From positions 1 to 43,810 of the forward strand of contig JAVHYA010000038.1 in the NCBI GenBank assembly GCA_031119395.1: 43,810 bases of DNA. Direction: 5' to 3'. Made by a program: the position numbers and the translations under genes. Source of the stretch: Pseudomonadota bacterium. GTDB taxonomy: Bacteria; Pseudomonadota; Gammaproteobacteria; Burkholderiales; Burkholderiaceae_C. The number at the start of each line of letters is the position of its first letter. Position 1 is the stretch's first letter. The notes under the pieces were generated by a model, which saw nothing but the letters and a program-made list of their open reading frames with translations, made no database searches and was not told the origin of the DNA. This document shows positions 1 to 8,377 of this stretch, in pieces.

Positions 1-65
1 CCTGGGCCGAGGCCAACGCGCCGGAGGAACTGGTCAACGCACGCGAGAGCAAGATCGCAGGCTGA
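1..65 (+). CDS. 3' end of an unidentified gene
   Basis: An open frame read from base 3 gives the last 20 residues of a protein ending ELVNARESKIAG and then a TGA at 63-65. The peptide is too short to assign to a family. It lies on the same strand as the next gene with a 47-base gap, so the two may be co-transcribed. It is called coding because the frame is open and its third positions are G/C-rich like the genes around it. Confidence 0.5.
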   Translation, partial: WAEANAPEELVNARESKIAG

Positions 66-112
66 CCACGATGCAACGACTTTCATTCCCACCCGCCGAG
101 GAGCGCAACACC

Positions 113-1621
113 ATGTCTTTCCGCCGATCCCTTCTGGGCGTGGCCCTGGCCGTCTGCCTGGTCCCCGCGTTCTCGCAGACGGCCGCACCGGCGGCACGCG
201 ACGAGTTCTTCTGGCTCGGCGAGATCAACAAGGCCACGGCCGTGATCAACACCGATGAGGGCCTGCTCGACAAGGCGATGGCGCCGCGCATCGCCGCCGG
301 CATCGCCAAGGTGCTGCAGGACGGCGCACAGCCCAAGGCGAAACGGCCGTCGACCGTGATCACCTTCGAGCCGCTGCTGATCGAGGCCGCGGGCCAGGAC
401 GTCACGCTGCTTCACGCCGGCCGCTCCAGCCAGGACATGCACGCCACCTACCGCGCCGCCATCCTGCGCGACCAGTTGCTGGACCTGGCCGAGCAGCTCA
501 ACAAGACCTCGGGCGCGATGGTGAAGCTGGCCGAGAAGCATGCCGGCACCATCGTGCCCAACTACACCAATGGCGTGGCCGCCCAGCCCAACAGCTACGG
601 CCACTACCTGCTGGGCCACGCGGCCGGTCTGGAGCGCGATGCCCAGCGCATCCGCGAGGCCTATGCGCGCATCGACCGCTCGCCCATGGGCACCACGGTG
701 CTCAACGGCACCAGCTGGCCGCTCAACCGCACCCGCATGGCCGACTACCTGGGCTTTGCCGCCACGGTGGACAACGCCTACGACGCGTCCCAGATCTCCT
801 CGCAGGAAGAGCCGGTGGAGGTGGGCGCCGTGGTGACCGGCATCGCGCTGCACACCGGCGCCTTCGTCGAGGACATCATGGTCCAGTACGCCCAGTCGCG
901 GCCCTGGATCCTGCTGGCCGAGGGCGGGGGCAACACCTACGTCTCCAGCGCGATGCCGCAGAAGCGCAACCCGGGCCTGCTCAACAACACGCGGCGCGAT
1001 GCCTCGCAGGTGATCGCGCTGGCCATGGTGCCGCTGCTGCAGGCCCACAACATCCCGCCCGGCATGCCCGACGCCAAGGAGGTGAAGAGCAACGGCGAGA
1101 TGGTCAAGAGCACGATCGCCGTGCTCCGGCAGTGGGAGCGCATCCTGGGCCAGATGGTCATCAGCCCCGAGCGCGCGCTGGAAGAGCTCAACAGCGACTG
1201 GACGGCCTCGCAGGAGCTGGCCGACGTGCTGATGCGCAAGTACAAGCTGCCCTTCCGCGTGGGGCACCATTTCGCCTCGGAGGTCGTCGAATACGCCAAG
1301 GCCAAGGACATCAAGCCGCTGGACTTCCCGTACGCCGAGGCGCAGCGCATCTATGCCGAGACGGTGAAGGGCTCCAGCTATGCGCAGGCGCTGCCGATGA
1401 GCGAGGCCGAGTTCCGCGCCACGCTCGACCCGGTGGCGATCGTGAAGCACCGCGCCTCGGCCGGCGGCCCGCAGCCGGCCGAGATGGCCCGCATGCTCAA
1501 GGCGGCGCAGGGGCAGCTCGCGCAGCAGGCCGAGTGGATCCAGGCACGGCGCACGCGCATCGCCGCCTCGCTCGCCCGGCTCGATGCCGACTTCGAGCGG
1601 CTGGCTGCCGCCGCTCGCTGA
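113..1621 (+). CDS. exported argininosuccinate lyase-like protein (fumarase/ASL superfamily)
   Basis: The protein has 502 residues. The ATG at 113 was chosen over the one at 71 because GAGGAG lies just upstream and a signal peptide begins exactly there (MSFRRSLLG, a hydrophobic stretch, cleavage near AFSQ/TAA); the twin arginine leaves Tat export possible. Superfamily markers are TSWPLNRTRMADYLGF (residues about 203-218), as in the sugar-free GT-P-R loop of argininosuccinate lyase, and the signature SSAMPQKRNP (residues 278-287) carrying the catalytic serine loop. The other catalytic region, which reads Y-T-H-L-Q-R-A-Q-P in true argininosuccinate lyases, reads YTNGVAAQP here, with Asn153 in place of the catalytic His. 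Location outside the cytoplasm together with this change argues against a role in arginine synthesis. It is probably a lyase-fold enzyme or binding protein with another substrate. The family call is firm; the function is unknown. Confidence 0.85.
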   Translation: MSFRRSLLGVALAVCLVPAFSQTAAPAARDEFFWLGEINKATAVINTDEGLLDKAMAPRIAAGIAKVLQDGAQPKAKRPSTVITFEPLLIEAAGQDVTLLHAGRSSQDMHATYRAAILRDQLLDLAEQLNKTSGAMVKLAEKHAGTIVPNYTNGVAAQPNSYGHYLLGHAAGLERDAQRIREAYARIDRSPMGTTVLNGTSWPLNRTRMADYLGFAATVDNAYDASQISSQEEPVEVGAVVTGIALHTGAFVEDIMVQYAQSRPWILLAEGGGNTYVSSAMPQKRNPGLLNNTRRDASQVIALAMVPLLQAHNIPPGMPDAKEVKSNGEMVKSTIAVLRQWERILGQMVISPERALEELNSDWTASQELADVLMRKYKLPFRVGHHFASEVVEYAKAKDIKPLDFPYAEAQRIYAETVKGSSYAQALPMSEAEFRATLDPVAIVKHRASAGGPQPAEMARMLKAAQGQLAQQAEWIQARRTRIAASLARLDADFERLAAAAR

Positions 1622-1630
1622 TTTTCCCAG

Positions 1631-1681
1631 CCGAAAGTGGCTGTAGCGCCCGCGCAGCAAGCGCGGGCCGCTATCAAATCA
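1631..1681 (-). repeat. dispersed ~60-bp palindromic repeat, copy A
   Basis: Read on the minus strand it has a truncated A/T palindrome (ATTTGATAGC), then a GC-rich stem (CCCGCGC facing GCGCGGGC), then a tail ending CACTTTCGG. This is the same order of parts as in the copies at 13053, 15270, 34063, 41310 and 43546. Its first bases supply the last codons and TGA stop of the PQ-loop gene. CTGATTT at 1618-1624, which contains the upstream gene's stop, can pair with AAATCAG at 1676-1682, closing the repeat into a hairpin between two convergent genes. Confidence 0.8.
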
Positions 1682-2009
1682 GGAGCGTCTGCGAGGCCTG
1701 CTTCCACTGCCAGCGCCGCCGCGCCGCGATCGCCGCGACCAGGCCGCAGCCGGCGAAGTTGATCAGGGTGATGAAGAGGAACAGCCCGTCCTTGACCACC
1801 AGCACGCCGTAGGCCGTGGCCGCGACGTGCGACAGCACCCACGAGCCCCAGGTCAGGAGCGACACCGAGCGCGCGCCGTCGCGGCACTTCCACACGGCGA
1901 GGATCTGCGGGATGTAGGTGAACACCCGCACGGCGTTGGTCAGCAGGTAGGCCCATGCGATGAGGCCGAGCCAGGTGTCGGCCGCCACGGGGATCGACAG
2001 GGATTGCAT
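1674..2009 (-). CDS. PQ-loop (SemiSWEET-like) small membrane protein
   Basis: The protein has 111 residues. It carries one PQ-loop repeat with the YIPQ motif at residues 32-35 and three predicted membrane helices (about 12-32, 51-72 and 77-97), the size of a bacterial SemiSWEET half-transporter that works as a dimer. The ATG at 2009 follows GAGGA about 10 bases upstream. The TGA stop lies inside repeat copy A, so the last one or two residues may be a by-product of repeat insertion. A -10-like TAGAGT lies on this strand at 2065-2060. The substrate is unknown; such proteins can also be non-transporting. It is the last gene of a minus-strand run after the sensor kinase. Confidence 0.8.
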   Translation of the reverse strand: MQSLSIPVAADTWLGLIAWAYLLTNAVRVFTYIPQILAVWKCRDGARSVSLLTWGSWVLSHVAATAYGVLVVKDGLFLFITLINFAGCGLVAAIAARRRWQWKQASQTLLI

Positions 2010-2101
2010 GAAGGAGGGTCCTCGGGCGGCGCCGTGCGCAGCGATGTCAGGGAGCCCGCACTCTAGGCAGGCATGCGCTGCCGCGGAATGCCGTATGGAC
2101 G

Positions 2102-4030
2102 CTAGGCCGATGGGCCTACCTCGCCGGGCGGGGTCGCCGTCGGCACGCCGGGCTGCGCACAGGCAAGGCACAGCCGCACGCGCGTGCCGGGGGCGCCGTG
2201 CTGCAGCTCCAGCGTGCCGCCGAGCTGCCGTGCGCGGGCGCGCATGTTGTCGATGCCGCGGCCGGGCGGCGCGTCGGCCACGGGCCGGGGCGGGTCGCGC
2301 GGACCCTCGTCCTCCACCTCCAGCGTCAGCGCGTCGCCCACCTGGCGCAGCGCCACCCGCACGCGCCCGGGCCGCGCATGCTTGGCCACGTTGGTCAGCG
2401 CTTCCTGCGCGATGCGCAGCAGCTGCAGCGTGGCCTGCGGCGACTGCAGCGCCGGCACCGCCCCCTCGGGGACGTCGATGCGCCAGCTCGGGTGGAAGTG
2501 GAGCTCCTCCAGTTGACCCTGCCAGCGGAACAGGAAGTTGCCCAGCGCGGTGCGGAAGTCGCCGTCCTCGGGCGCCAGCGCGTCCAGGGCGATGCGCATG
2601 TCGGCGATGCAGGCGCGCAGCACCTCGGCGATCTGCACCTCGCTCATGTCGCCGCGCTCCACGCGCGACAGCGAGGTGAACAGGCGTGAGCCGAGGCCGT
2701 CGTGGATGTCGCGCATGATGGCCTGCCGCGCCTCCGTCGCGGCGTTCTGCCGCTGCAGTTCGGCCATGCGTTCGAAGTCGGCGGCGATGCGGCGCTCGCG
2801 GTCGGCCACGCGGCTCTCGAGCGTGTGGTTGAGGTCCTCCAGCGCGTCCATGGCGTGCACGAAGCGCGCGGTGAGCAGGCCGCCCATGGCCAGCAACAGC
2901 AGGTTGGCGGCGTGGTGCAGCAGGAAGATGCGCTGCTCGAACCAGCCCGTCCACAGCGGCGGGCTCGCCGTCGGGCTCCAGCTCACGACGTAGTCGTGCA
3001 CGCCGGCGCCCAGCGCCAGCAGCATCGCGGCCGGCAGCACGGCGGAGGCGACGGTGCGCTGCGTGGCCACCGTGCGTATCGCCGCCGCGATCGCTCCCAG
3101 CCCGATGGGGATGAGCCCGGCGCTCCACACCCGGTTGACCAGCGGCTCGCTGGCCGGGCTCAGCACCACGCACAGCGGGCCGAGCAGCCAGTACGCCAGC
3201 AGCGCGCGCCGCAGCCACGGCCGCTCCACCTGGGCGAGCTGCATCGCGAACAGCGCCAGCACCACGATGAAGCCGCCCGTCGCCGCCAGGTACACCATGC
3301 GCCACACCGGCCACCGATCGGCCGGGAGCGCCTCGATCACGAAGGTCAGCGTGCGCACGCCCCACAGCGCCGCGGCGACGCCGAACAGGCCGTAGAGCAC
3401 CTCGCTGCGCCGCCGCCACCAGATCGCGAGCACGAAGCCTGCCGTGAGCGCGCACACGAAGGCGGTGAGCTGGGGCATGGTGCGCACCCAGAACAGCCGC
3501 CGGTCGTACACCGGCAGCAAGGTCCGCAGCGTGCCCACCTGCACGCGCGGGAAGCGGCGGATGGCCCGCTCGGGCGAGGCGGCGGCGCGCACCGCGAGCT
3601 CGTTGGGTGCGCCGCTGCGCAGCAGGCTCGGCGGCAGGCGGAAGAGGTGGGGGCGCTCCCAGCGCACCCGCCGCTCGGCGCTGGACTCCGCCACTTCGCC
3701 GACCAGGGCGCCGTTGAGCCAGACCTGGCCGCCGTCGTACAGGTAGGGCAGGTACACGGCCCAGCCGCCGTCGCCCGGCGTCGCCGCGCCGGCCGGCCCG
3801 TCGAAGCTCCCGCGGTACCAGAAGGCCTGTCCCGGCGTGCCTTCGGCGGGCCCGGGCGCCGCATCGGGCAGCGCGACCTCCTGCCAGCCCGGCGTGCTCG
3901 CGGCCGGCGGCGAACGGGCTGCGTCCTCCAGGCGCTGCATGCGGTGGAGCTCGAAGGCGGCGGACGCCACGGCCTGCAGCGCGAGTGCCAGCGCCACGCC
4001 CGTGCGCACGGCCCGCGCCAGGACGCTCAC
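2102..4030 (-). CDS. 7TM sensor histidine kinase (NarL/DegS type)
   Basis: The protein has 642 residues. It starts with GTG at 4030, overlapping the regulator's TGA by four bases (GTGA), which implies translational coupling. Order of parts: a signal peptide (about 1-25); a periplasmic beta-rich domain (about 70-170) that resembles the jelly-roll sensor fold of 7TMR-DISM kinases, with WAVYLPYLYDGGQVWLNGAL; seven or so membrane helices (about 185-395); a coiled coil; a HisKA_3 H-box RDIHDGLG with His443; and an ATP-binding domain with QEALTNVAKHA and a G-box GRGIDNM. It would autophosphorylate His443 and pass phosphate to the neighbouring regulator. The ligand is unknown. A carboxylate carried by the adjacent MHS transporter is a guess from position only. 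Confidence 0.88.
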   Translation of the reverse strand: MSVLARAVRTGVALALALQAVASAAFELHRMQRLEDAARSPPAASTPGWQEVALPDAAPGPAEGTPGQAFWYRGSFDGPAGAATPGDGGWAVYLPYLYDGGQVWLNGALVGEVAESSAERRVRWERPHLFRLPPSLLRSGAPNELAVRAAASPERAIRRFPRVQVGTLRTLLPVYDRRLFWVRTMPQLTAFVCALTAGFVLAIWWRRRSEVLYGLFGVAAALWGVRTLTFVIEALPADRWPVWRMVYLAATGGFIVVLALFAMQLAQVERPWLRRALLAYWLLGPLCVVLSPASEPLVNRVWSAGLIPIGLGAIAAAIRTVATQRTVASAVLPAAMLLALGAGVHDYVVSWSPTASPPLWTGWFEQRIFLLHHAANLLLLAMGGLLTARFVHAMDALEDLNHTLESRVADRERRIAADFERMAELQRQNAATEARQAIMRDIHDGLGSRLFTSLSRVERGDMSEVQIAEVLRACIADMRIALDALAPEDGDFRTALGNFLFRWQGQLEELHFHPSWRIDVPEGAVPALQSPQATLQLLRIAQEALTNVAKHARPGRVRVALRQVGDALTLEVEDEGPRDPPRPVADAPPGRGIDNMRARARQLGGTLELQHGAPGTRVRLCLACAQPGVPTATPPGEVGPSA

Positions 4031-4695
4031 AGCAGGCCCAGCTGGCTGGCTTCGTAGACGGCTTCGCTGCGCGAATGCACGGCCAGCTTGCGGTAGATGT
4101 TCTTCACGTGGGCCACCACGGTGTGCGACGAGATGCCCAGCAACTGGCCGATCTCGTCGAAGGGCAGCCCCTTGGCCGTCAGGCGCAGCAGCTCGGTCTC
4201 GCGCGGGGTGAGGGGAGTCGGCGATGCCGGCGCCTCGACCGGCGCGCCGACCTCGGCCGCTGCAGGCTTGAGCGCGACCCGAAAGCGCGCGAGCACCCGG
4301 CGTGCGATCCCGGGGCTGATCGGCGCGCCGCCGTCGTGCAGCTCGTGGATGCTGGCGACCACCCGCTCGGTCGAGGCGTCCTTGAGCAGGTAGCCGGTGG
4401 CACCCGCCTCGATGGACTCGACCACGTGGGCGTCGTCGCCGAACATGGTCACCACCAGCACGTCGCACTCGGGATGGGCCGCGGCGGCATGGCGGATCAC
4501 CTCGACGCCGCGCAGGTCGGGCAGCCCGAGGTCCAGCAGCAGCACGTCGGGGCGCTCGCGGTCCAGCAGCTCGATGCCCTGCTGGCCCGTGGGCACGGCA
4601 CCGACCAGTGCCAGGCGCGCATCGCTCAGCACCGCGGCCGAGAAGCGGCGGAGGAATTCGGGCTCGTCTTCGACGATCAGGACCCGGAGGGTCAT
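4027..4695 (-). CDS. NarL/FixJ-family response regulator
   Basis: The protein has 222 residues. The receiver domain (1-120) has the acidic pair E9/D10, the phosphoacceptor Asp55 in DVLLLDLGLPD, the switch Thr in VVTMFGDD and Lys in YLLKDAS. A Pro/Ala linker (about 140-158) leads to a LuxR-type helix-turn-helix, from LTPRETELLRLTAKG to SSHTVVAHVKNIYRKL. The ATG at 4695 is preceded by GGGAG at a normal distance; the longer open frame upstream has no such signal. It is the cognate partner of the overlapping kinase gene. A perfect 8+8 bp palindrome (4755-4774) just upstream is a candidate self-regulatory site. Confidence 0.92.
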   Translation of the reverse strand: MTLRVLIVEDEPEFLRRFSAAVLSDARLALVGAVPTGQQGIELLDRERPDVLLLDLGLPDLRGVEVIRHAAAAHPECDVLVVTMFGDDAHVVESIEAGATGYLLKDASTERVVASIHELHDGGAPISPGIARRVLARFRVALKPAAAEVGAPVEAPASPTPLTPRETELLRLTAKGLPFDEIGQLLGISSHTVVAHVKNIYRKLAVHSRSEAVYEASQLGLL

Positions 4696-4754
4696 CGCAT
4701 CTCCCGCGGCAGGGCTTCGGTGGCCGGATTGTCCGGCGCCGGGCGCACGAAGGG

Positions 4755-4774
4755 CATAGCGCATTGGCGCTATG
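4755..4774. promoter_or_regulatory. perfect 8+8 bp palindrome upstream of the two-component operon
   Basis: CATAGCGC, a four-base loop (ATTG), then GCGCTATG. It sits in the 97-base gap after the MHS transporter stop and 60 bases before the regulator's start, on the path of minus-strand transcription. No T-run follows it on either strand, so it suits an operator or an RNA hairpin better than an intrinsic terminator. Which of these it is cannot be decided from the sequence. Confidence 0.45.
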
Positions 4775-4792
4775 TCCCCGGGCGAGCCCGCG

Positions 4793-6121
4793 TCAGTGGT
4801 CGTGGTGCAGGTAGCTCGCCTGCCGCGGCAGGCGCAGGCTCACGACGAAGGCCAGGACCATCATGCCGGTGACGTACCAGAAGAAGGCCGACTCGTGGCC
4901 GATGGACTTCAGCCCCAGCGCCACGTACTCCGCCGAGCCGCCGAAGATCGCATTGGCGACCGCGTAGGCCAGGCCCACGCCCAGCGCACGCACCTCGGGC
5001 GGGAACATCTCGGCCTTCACGATGCCGCTGATCGAGGTGTAGAAGCTCACGATGGCCAGCGCCACCACGATGAGGACGAAGGCCACCACCGGGCTCGTGA
5101 CGTGCTGCAGGGCCGTGAGGATGGGCACCGTCGTCAGCGCCCCCAGTGCGCCGAACAGCAGCATGTTGGTGCGCCGGCCGATCCGGTCGGACAGGGCGCC
5201 GAACACCGGCTGCATGCACATGTAGACGAACAGCGCGCAGGTCATCACGTAGCTGGTCGTCTTGATCGGCAGGCCCACCGTGTTCACCAGGTACTTCTGC
5301 ATGTAGGTGGTGAAGGTGTAGAAGATCAGCGAGCCGCCGGCGGTGTAGCCCAGCACCGTGAAGAAGGCGGCCTTGTGGTGGCGGAACAGTCCGCCGATGG
5401 TGCCGGCCTCCTTGTTGGTGCGCGAGCTTTCGCTCTGGGTCTCGTGCAGCGTGCGGCGCAGCATCAGCGCCACCACGGCCGAGATGGCGCCGATCACGAA
5501 GGGGATGCGCCAGCCCCAGGCCTTGAGCTCGGCCTCGTCGAGCACGGTTTCGAGGATGACGATCACCAGCACGGCGAGGAGCTGCCCGCCGATCAGCGTC
5601 ACGTACTGGAAGGACGAGAAGAAGCCGCGCTGGCCGCGCAGCGCCACCTCGCTCATGTAGGTGGCGGTGGTGCCGTATTCGCCGCCCACCGACAGGCCCT
5701 GGAACAGCCGGCAGATCAGGAGCAGGAAGGGCGCCCAGGCGCCGATCTGCGCGTAGGTCGGCAGGCAGGCGATGACCAGCGAGCCGCCGCACATCATCGC
5801 CACCGAGATCAGCAGCGAGGCCTTGCGGCCCACCCGGTCGGCGATGCGGCCGAACAGCCAGCCGCCGATCGGCCGCATGAGGAAGCCCGCCGCGAACACG
5901 CCGGCCGTGTTGAGCAGCTGCGCCGTGGGGTCGGACTTGGGGAAGAAGGCCGGTGCGAAGTACAGGGCCGAGAAGGCGTAGACGTAGAAGTCGAACCATT
6001 CGACCAGGTTGCCGGACGAGGCGGCCATGATGGCGAAGACGCGGTGGCGCTTTTCCTCGGCCGTGTAGGCGCGGGGCGCGGAAGAGGCCGGCGCTGGGGC
6101 CGACGGCAGGGTTGCACTCAT
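4793..6121 (-). CDS. MHS-family (MFS) organic acid:H+ symporter
   Basis: The protein has 442 residues and about 12 membrane helices, the usual length of the metabolite:H+ symporter family (KgtP, ProP and ShiA relatives). Typical segments are [13 protein letters not shown] (about 37-49) in helix 1, [14 protein letters not shown] after helix 2, [13 protein letters not shown] (about 138-150) and the second-half copy [13 protein letters not shown]. The ATG at 6121 gives a short hydrophilic N-terminus. It probably takes up a dicarboxylate or alpha-keto acid, but the substrate cannot be read from the sequence. It is divergent from the ABC operon (287-base gap) and upstream, on the same strand, of a two-component system that may respond to the same solute. 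Confidence 0.88.
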   Translation of the reverse strand: MSATLPSAPAPASSAPRAYTAEEKRHRVFAIMAASSGNLVEWFDFYVYAFSALYFAPAFFPKSDPTAQLLNTAGVFAAGFLMRPIGGWLFGRIADRVGRKASLLISVAMMCGGSLVIACLPTYAQIGAWAPFLLLICRLFQGLSVGGEYGTTATYMSEVALRGQRGFFSSFQYVTLIGGQLLAVLVIVILETVLDEAELKAWGWRIPFVIGAISAVVALMLRRTLHETQSESSRTNKEAGTIGGLFRHHKAAFFTVLGYTAGGSLIFYTFTTYMQKYLVNTVGLPIKTTSYVMTCALFVYMCMQPVFGALSDRIGRRTNMLLFGALGALTTVPILTALQHVTSPVVAFVLIVVALAIVSFYTSISGIVKAEMFPPEVRALGVGLAYAVANAIFGGSAEYVALGLKSIGHESAFFWYVTGMMVLAFVVSLRLPRQASYLHHDH

Positions 6122-6286
6122 GAAAGGAGTCGCCTTGGATCTGGGAGTTGTAGTCAAGGTGGCCGCCCGGGCGGCCTCGTTCCATTCTGCGGCGCTCCGT
6201 GGCGGCGCGCTGTCAGCGGGCGACCAGACCCCGAAGCCCGTGCGGACGGGCGGCGGCCGCCGTTCCGGCCGGGCGGCATTCATGCT

Positions 6287-6310
6287 GCTGTCAGACAGCT
6301 TCGCTAGAGT
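6287..6310 (+). promoter_or_regulatory. operator-like palindrome and -10 element before the ABC operon
   Basis: GCTGTC-A-GACAGC (6287-6299) is a perfect 6+6 palindrome with one central base. Six bases further on is TAGAGT (6305-6310), a plausible sigma-70 -10 box about 100 bases before the leader ORF. The core GTC-N-GAC resembles sites bound by FadR/GntR-type repressors, and a protein bound there would sit in the promoter spacer. No good -35 box is seen. Confidence 0.4.
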
Positions 6311-6408
6311 GCGCCTCGTTCCTGCCGGCTGCCGCCGCTTGCGGACCGGCAGCACGGCCTTCAGGCCAACGCTCCGGCCGCCTCGCGCGTTCTGCTGAGG
6401 CAACTCCC

Positions 6409-6489
6409 ATGAAGGCCCTGTTCCGATCCCTCTTCCGCCTGTCCGCGCCGCCGCGCGGCCGCGATGGCCTGCGCGGGGGCCGACCATGA
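6409..6489 (+). CDS. possible 26-residue leader ORF of the ABC operon
   Basis: [12 protein letters not shown] followed by an Arg/Gly/Pro-rich end. The ATG has GAGG ten bases upstream, a better ribosome site than that of the permease. Its TGA overlaps the permease ATG as ATGA, so translating it would deliver ribosomes to the permease start. It may be a coupling leader rather than a functional peptide. No family is recognised. Confidence 0.45.
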   Translation: MKALFRSLFRLSAPPRGRDGLRGGRP

Positions 6490-8216
6490 CGCGGCGTCGC
6501 CTGACGCTGCCGATCCCGGTGGCCCGCACCCTGGGCAACCGCTGGGACTGGGCGCTGCTGCCGCTGCTGCTGGCCGGCCTCTTCGGGCTGGCCTTCGCGG
6601 CTTCGCAGATGGCGCGGCCCTATGCCCTGGGCGAGTCGATCCCGCTGAGCCTTCATCCCTCGGTGCTGCCGTACTACCTGCTGCGCACCACGCTGCGCAT
6701 GTTCCTGGCACTGGGCGCCTCGCTGGTCTTCGCCTGCGTGTTCGCCGTGCTGGCGGCCAAGTACCGCATCGCCGAACGGGTGCTGGTGCCGCTGCTGGAC
6801 GTGCTGCAGTCCATCCCGGTGCTGGGCTTCCTGTCGATCACGGTGACCGGCTTCATCGCGCTCTTTCCCGGCAACCTGCTGGGCGTGGAATGCGCGGCCA
6901 TCTTCGCCATCTTCACCTCGCAGGCCTGGAACATGGCCTTCAGCCTGTACCAGTCGATGCGCACCGTGCCGTCCGAACTGGGCGAGGCGGCGGCCGTGTT
7001 CCAGCTCTCGGGCTGGCAGCGCTTCTGGCGGCTGGAGCTGCCCTTCGCCATGCCGGGCCTGCTGTGGAACATGATGATGTCGATGTCGGGCGGCTGGTTC
7101 TTCGTGGTCGCCTCCGAGGCCATCTCGGTGTCGAACCAGAGCATCAAGCTGCCGGGCGTGGGCTCGTACATCGCCATGGCCATCGAGGCGCGCGACCTGG
7201 CGGCCATCGGCTGGGCCATCCTGGCGATGCTGATCGGCATCCTGCTGTACGACCAGCTCTTCTTCCGCCCGCTGGTGGCCTGGGCCGACAAGTTCCGCTT
7301 CGAGGAGGGTGGCGGCGCCGAGGCCAGCCACTCCTGGCTGCTGACCTGGCTGCGGCGCACCCGGGCCGTGCGCGCGGCCGGCGGCGCGCTGGCACGCGGC
7401 GCGGCGCGCAGCCTGGCCTGGTTCCCGCGCCGCTTCGACGGCACCTCCGTGCGCGCGCGGCCGCGGCCGGCCGACCCGCGCATCACGCGCATCGGCGATG
7501 CGCTGCTCTCCGGCGCCGTGCTGCTGGCGGTGCTGTGGCTGCTGCGCTTCATCCATGGCGAGGTGGGCTGGCACGAGGTGGGCCATGTCTTCGTGCTGGG
7601 CCTGTACACGCTGGTGCGGGTGCTGGTGCTCATCGCCATCGCCGCGCTGGTGTGGGTGCCGGTGGGCGTGTGGGTGGGCATGAACCCGCGCTGGTCGGAC
7701 CGGCTGCAGGCCGTGGCGCAGTTCCTGGCCGCCTTCCCGGCCAACCTGATGTTCCCGGTGGCGGTGCTCTTCATCGTGCACTGGAAGCTCAATCCCGACG
7801 TGTGGCTGTCGCCGCTGATGGTGCTGGGCACGCAGTGGTATTTGCTCTTCAACGTGATCGCCGGCGCCTCGAGCGTGCCGACGGAACTGCGCCACGCGGC
7901 CAGCAACCTGGGCCTGACGGGCTGGCTGCGCTGGAAGCGCTACCTGCTGCCCGCGGTGTTCCCCAGCTTCGTCACCGGCGCCATCACCGCCAGCGGCGGG
8001 TCGTGGAACGCCAGCATCGTGGCCGAGTACGTGAGCTGGGGCGACACCACGCTGCAGGCCAACGGCCTGGGCAGCTACATCGCCCACATGACGGCGGTGG
8101 GCGACTTCCCGCGCATCGCGCTGGGCATCGGCGTGATGTGCGTGTTCGTCATGGGGCTCAACCACTTCGTGTGGCGAAGGCTGTACCGCCTCGCCGAGGA
8201 CCGCATGCATTTCTAG
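6486..8216 (+). CDS. NitT/TauT-type ABC transporter, fused double permease
   Basis: The protein has 576 residues, about twice a single permease, with two BPD_transp domains. Each half has its own ATPase-contact loop: [20 protein letters not shown] at about residue 165 and [20 protein letters not shown] at about residue 468. Around 12 membrane helices are visible, and a basic linker (about 290-330) joins the halves. It resembles the fused permeases found beside ATPases with an AAA-associated tail. No periplasmic binding protein gene lies nearby, so the substrate is open; anion, sulfonate or metal uptake are all possible. The start overlaps the leader ORF stop. A long palindromic repeat follows it, before the ATPase gene. 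Confidence 0.88.
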   Translation: MTRRRLTLPIPVARTLGNRWDWALLPLLLAGLFGLAFAASQMARPYALGESIPLSLHPSVLPYYLLRTTLRMFLALGASLVFACVFAVLAAKYRIAERVLVPLLDVLQSIPVLGFLSITVTGFIALFPGNLLGVECAAIFAIFTSQAWNMAFSLYQSMRTVPSELGEAAAVFQLSGWQRFWRLELPFAMPGLLWNMMMSMSGGWFFVVASEAISVSNQSIKLPGVGSYIAMAIEARDLAAIGWAILAMLIGILLYDQLFFRPLVAWADKFRFEEGGGAEASHSWLLTWLRRTRAVRAAGGALARGAARSLAWFPRRFDGTSVRARPRPADPRITRIGDALLSGAVLLAVLWLLRFIHGEVGWHEVGHVFVLGLYTLVRVLVLIAIAALVWVPVGVWVGMNPRWSDRLQAVAQFLAAFPANLMFPVAVLFIVHWKLNPDVWLSPLMVLGTQWYLLFNVIAGASSVPTELRHAASNLGLTGWLRWKRYLLPAVFPSFVTGAITASGGSWNASIVAEYVSWGDTTLQANGLGSYIAHMTAVGDFPRIALGIGVMCVFVMGLNHFVWRRLYRLAEDRMHF

Positions 8217-8221
8217 AAACC

Positions 8222-8363
8222 GGATTCGGACCTCCGTACGCGAAGGGCGCGAAAGTCACGCGAAGGGCGCGAAAGAATTCATTCAAAGTTTTCTTGTGTT
8301 CCCTTTCGCGGCCTTCGCGAAATCTTCGCGCCCTTCGCGTACCGGCTGTCCGCATTCGAATCC
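8222..8363. repeat. long hairpin repeat built of tandem CGCGAAGGG-type units, copy 1
   Basis: The left arm starts GGATTCGGAC and carries two tandem units (ACGCGAAGGGCGCGAAAG, then a second CGCGAAGGGCGCGAAAG). The centre reads AATTCATTCAAAG. The right arm is the reverse complement with changes and ends GGCTGTCCGCATTCGAATCC. It fills almost all of the gap between permease and ATPase, so the operon RNA would fold here into a very long hairpin. The same layout, with CGCAGAGGG units, occurs at 43612-43725, including the shared outer CGGACAGCC/GGCTGTCCG and a central ATTCAT. Confidence 0.85.
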
Positions 8364-8377
8364 CTCACCGCAAGCAC

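Noticed and set aside
1-65. Assigning the first 65 bases to a Bug receptor because such genes often precede lyase-like genes
   Set aside because: The visible C-terminal peptide does not match the usual Bug ending, so the identity is left open.
83-1660. A 525-residue open frame on the minus strand opposite the ASL-like gene
   Set aside because: It is a mirror frame caused by G/C third positions. The sequence is His/Gly/Arg/Ala-rich, has no domain and no ribosome site, while the plus strand has clear family motifs.
8222-8363. CRISPR array from the repeated CGCGAAGGGCGCGAAAG units
   Set aside because: There are only two units per arm, they are arranged as an inverted repeat without unique spacers, and no cas genes are nearby.
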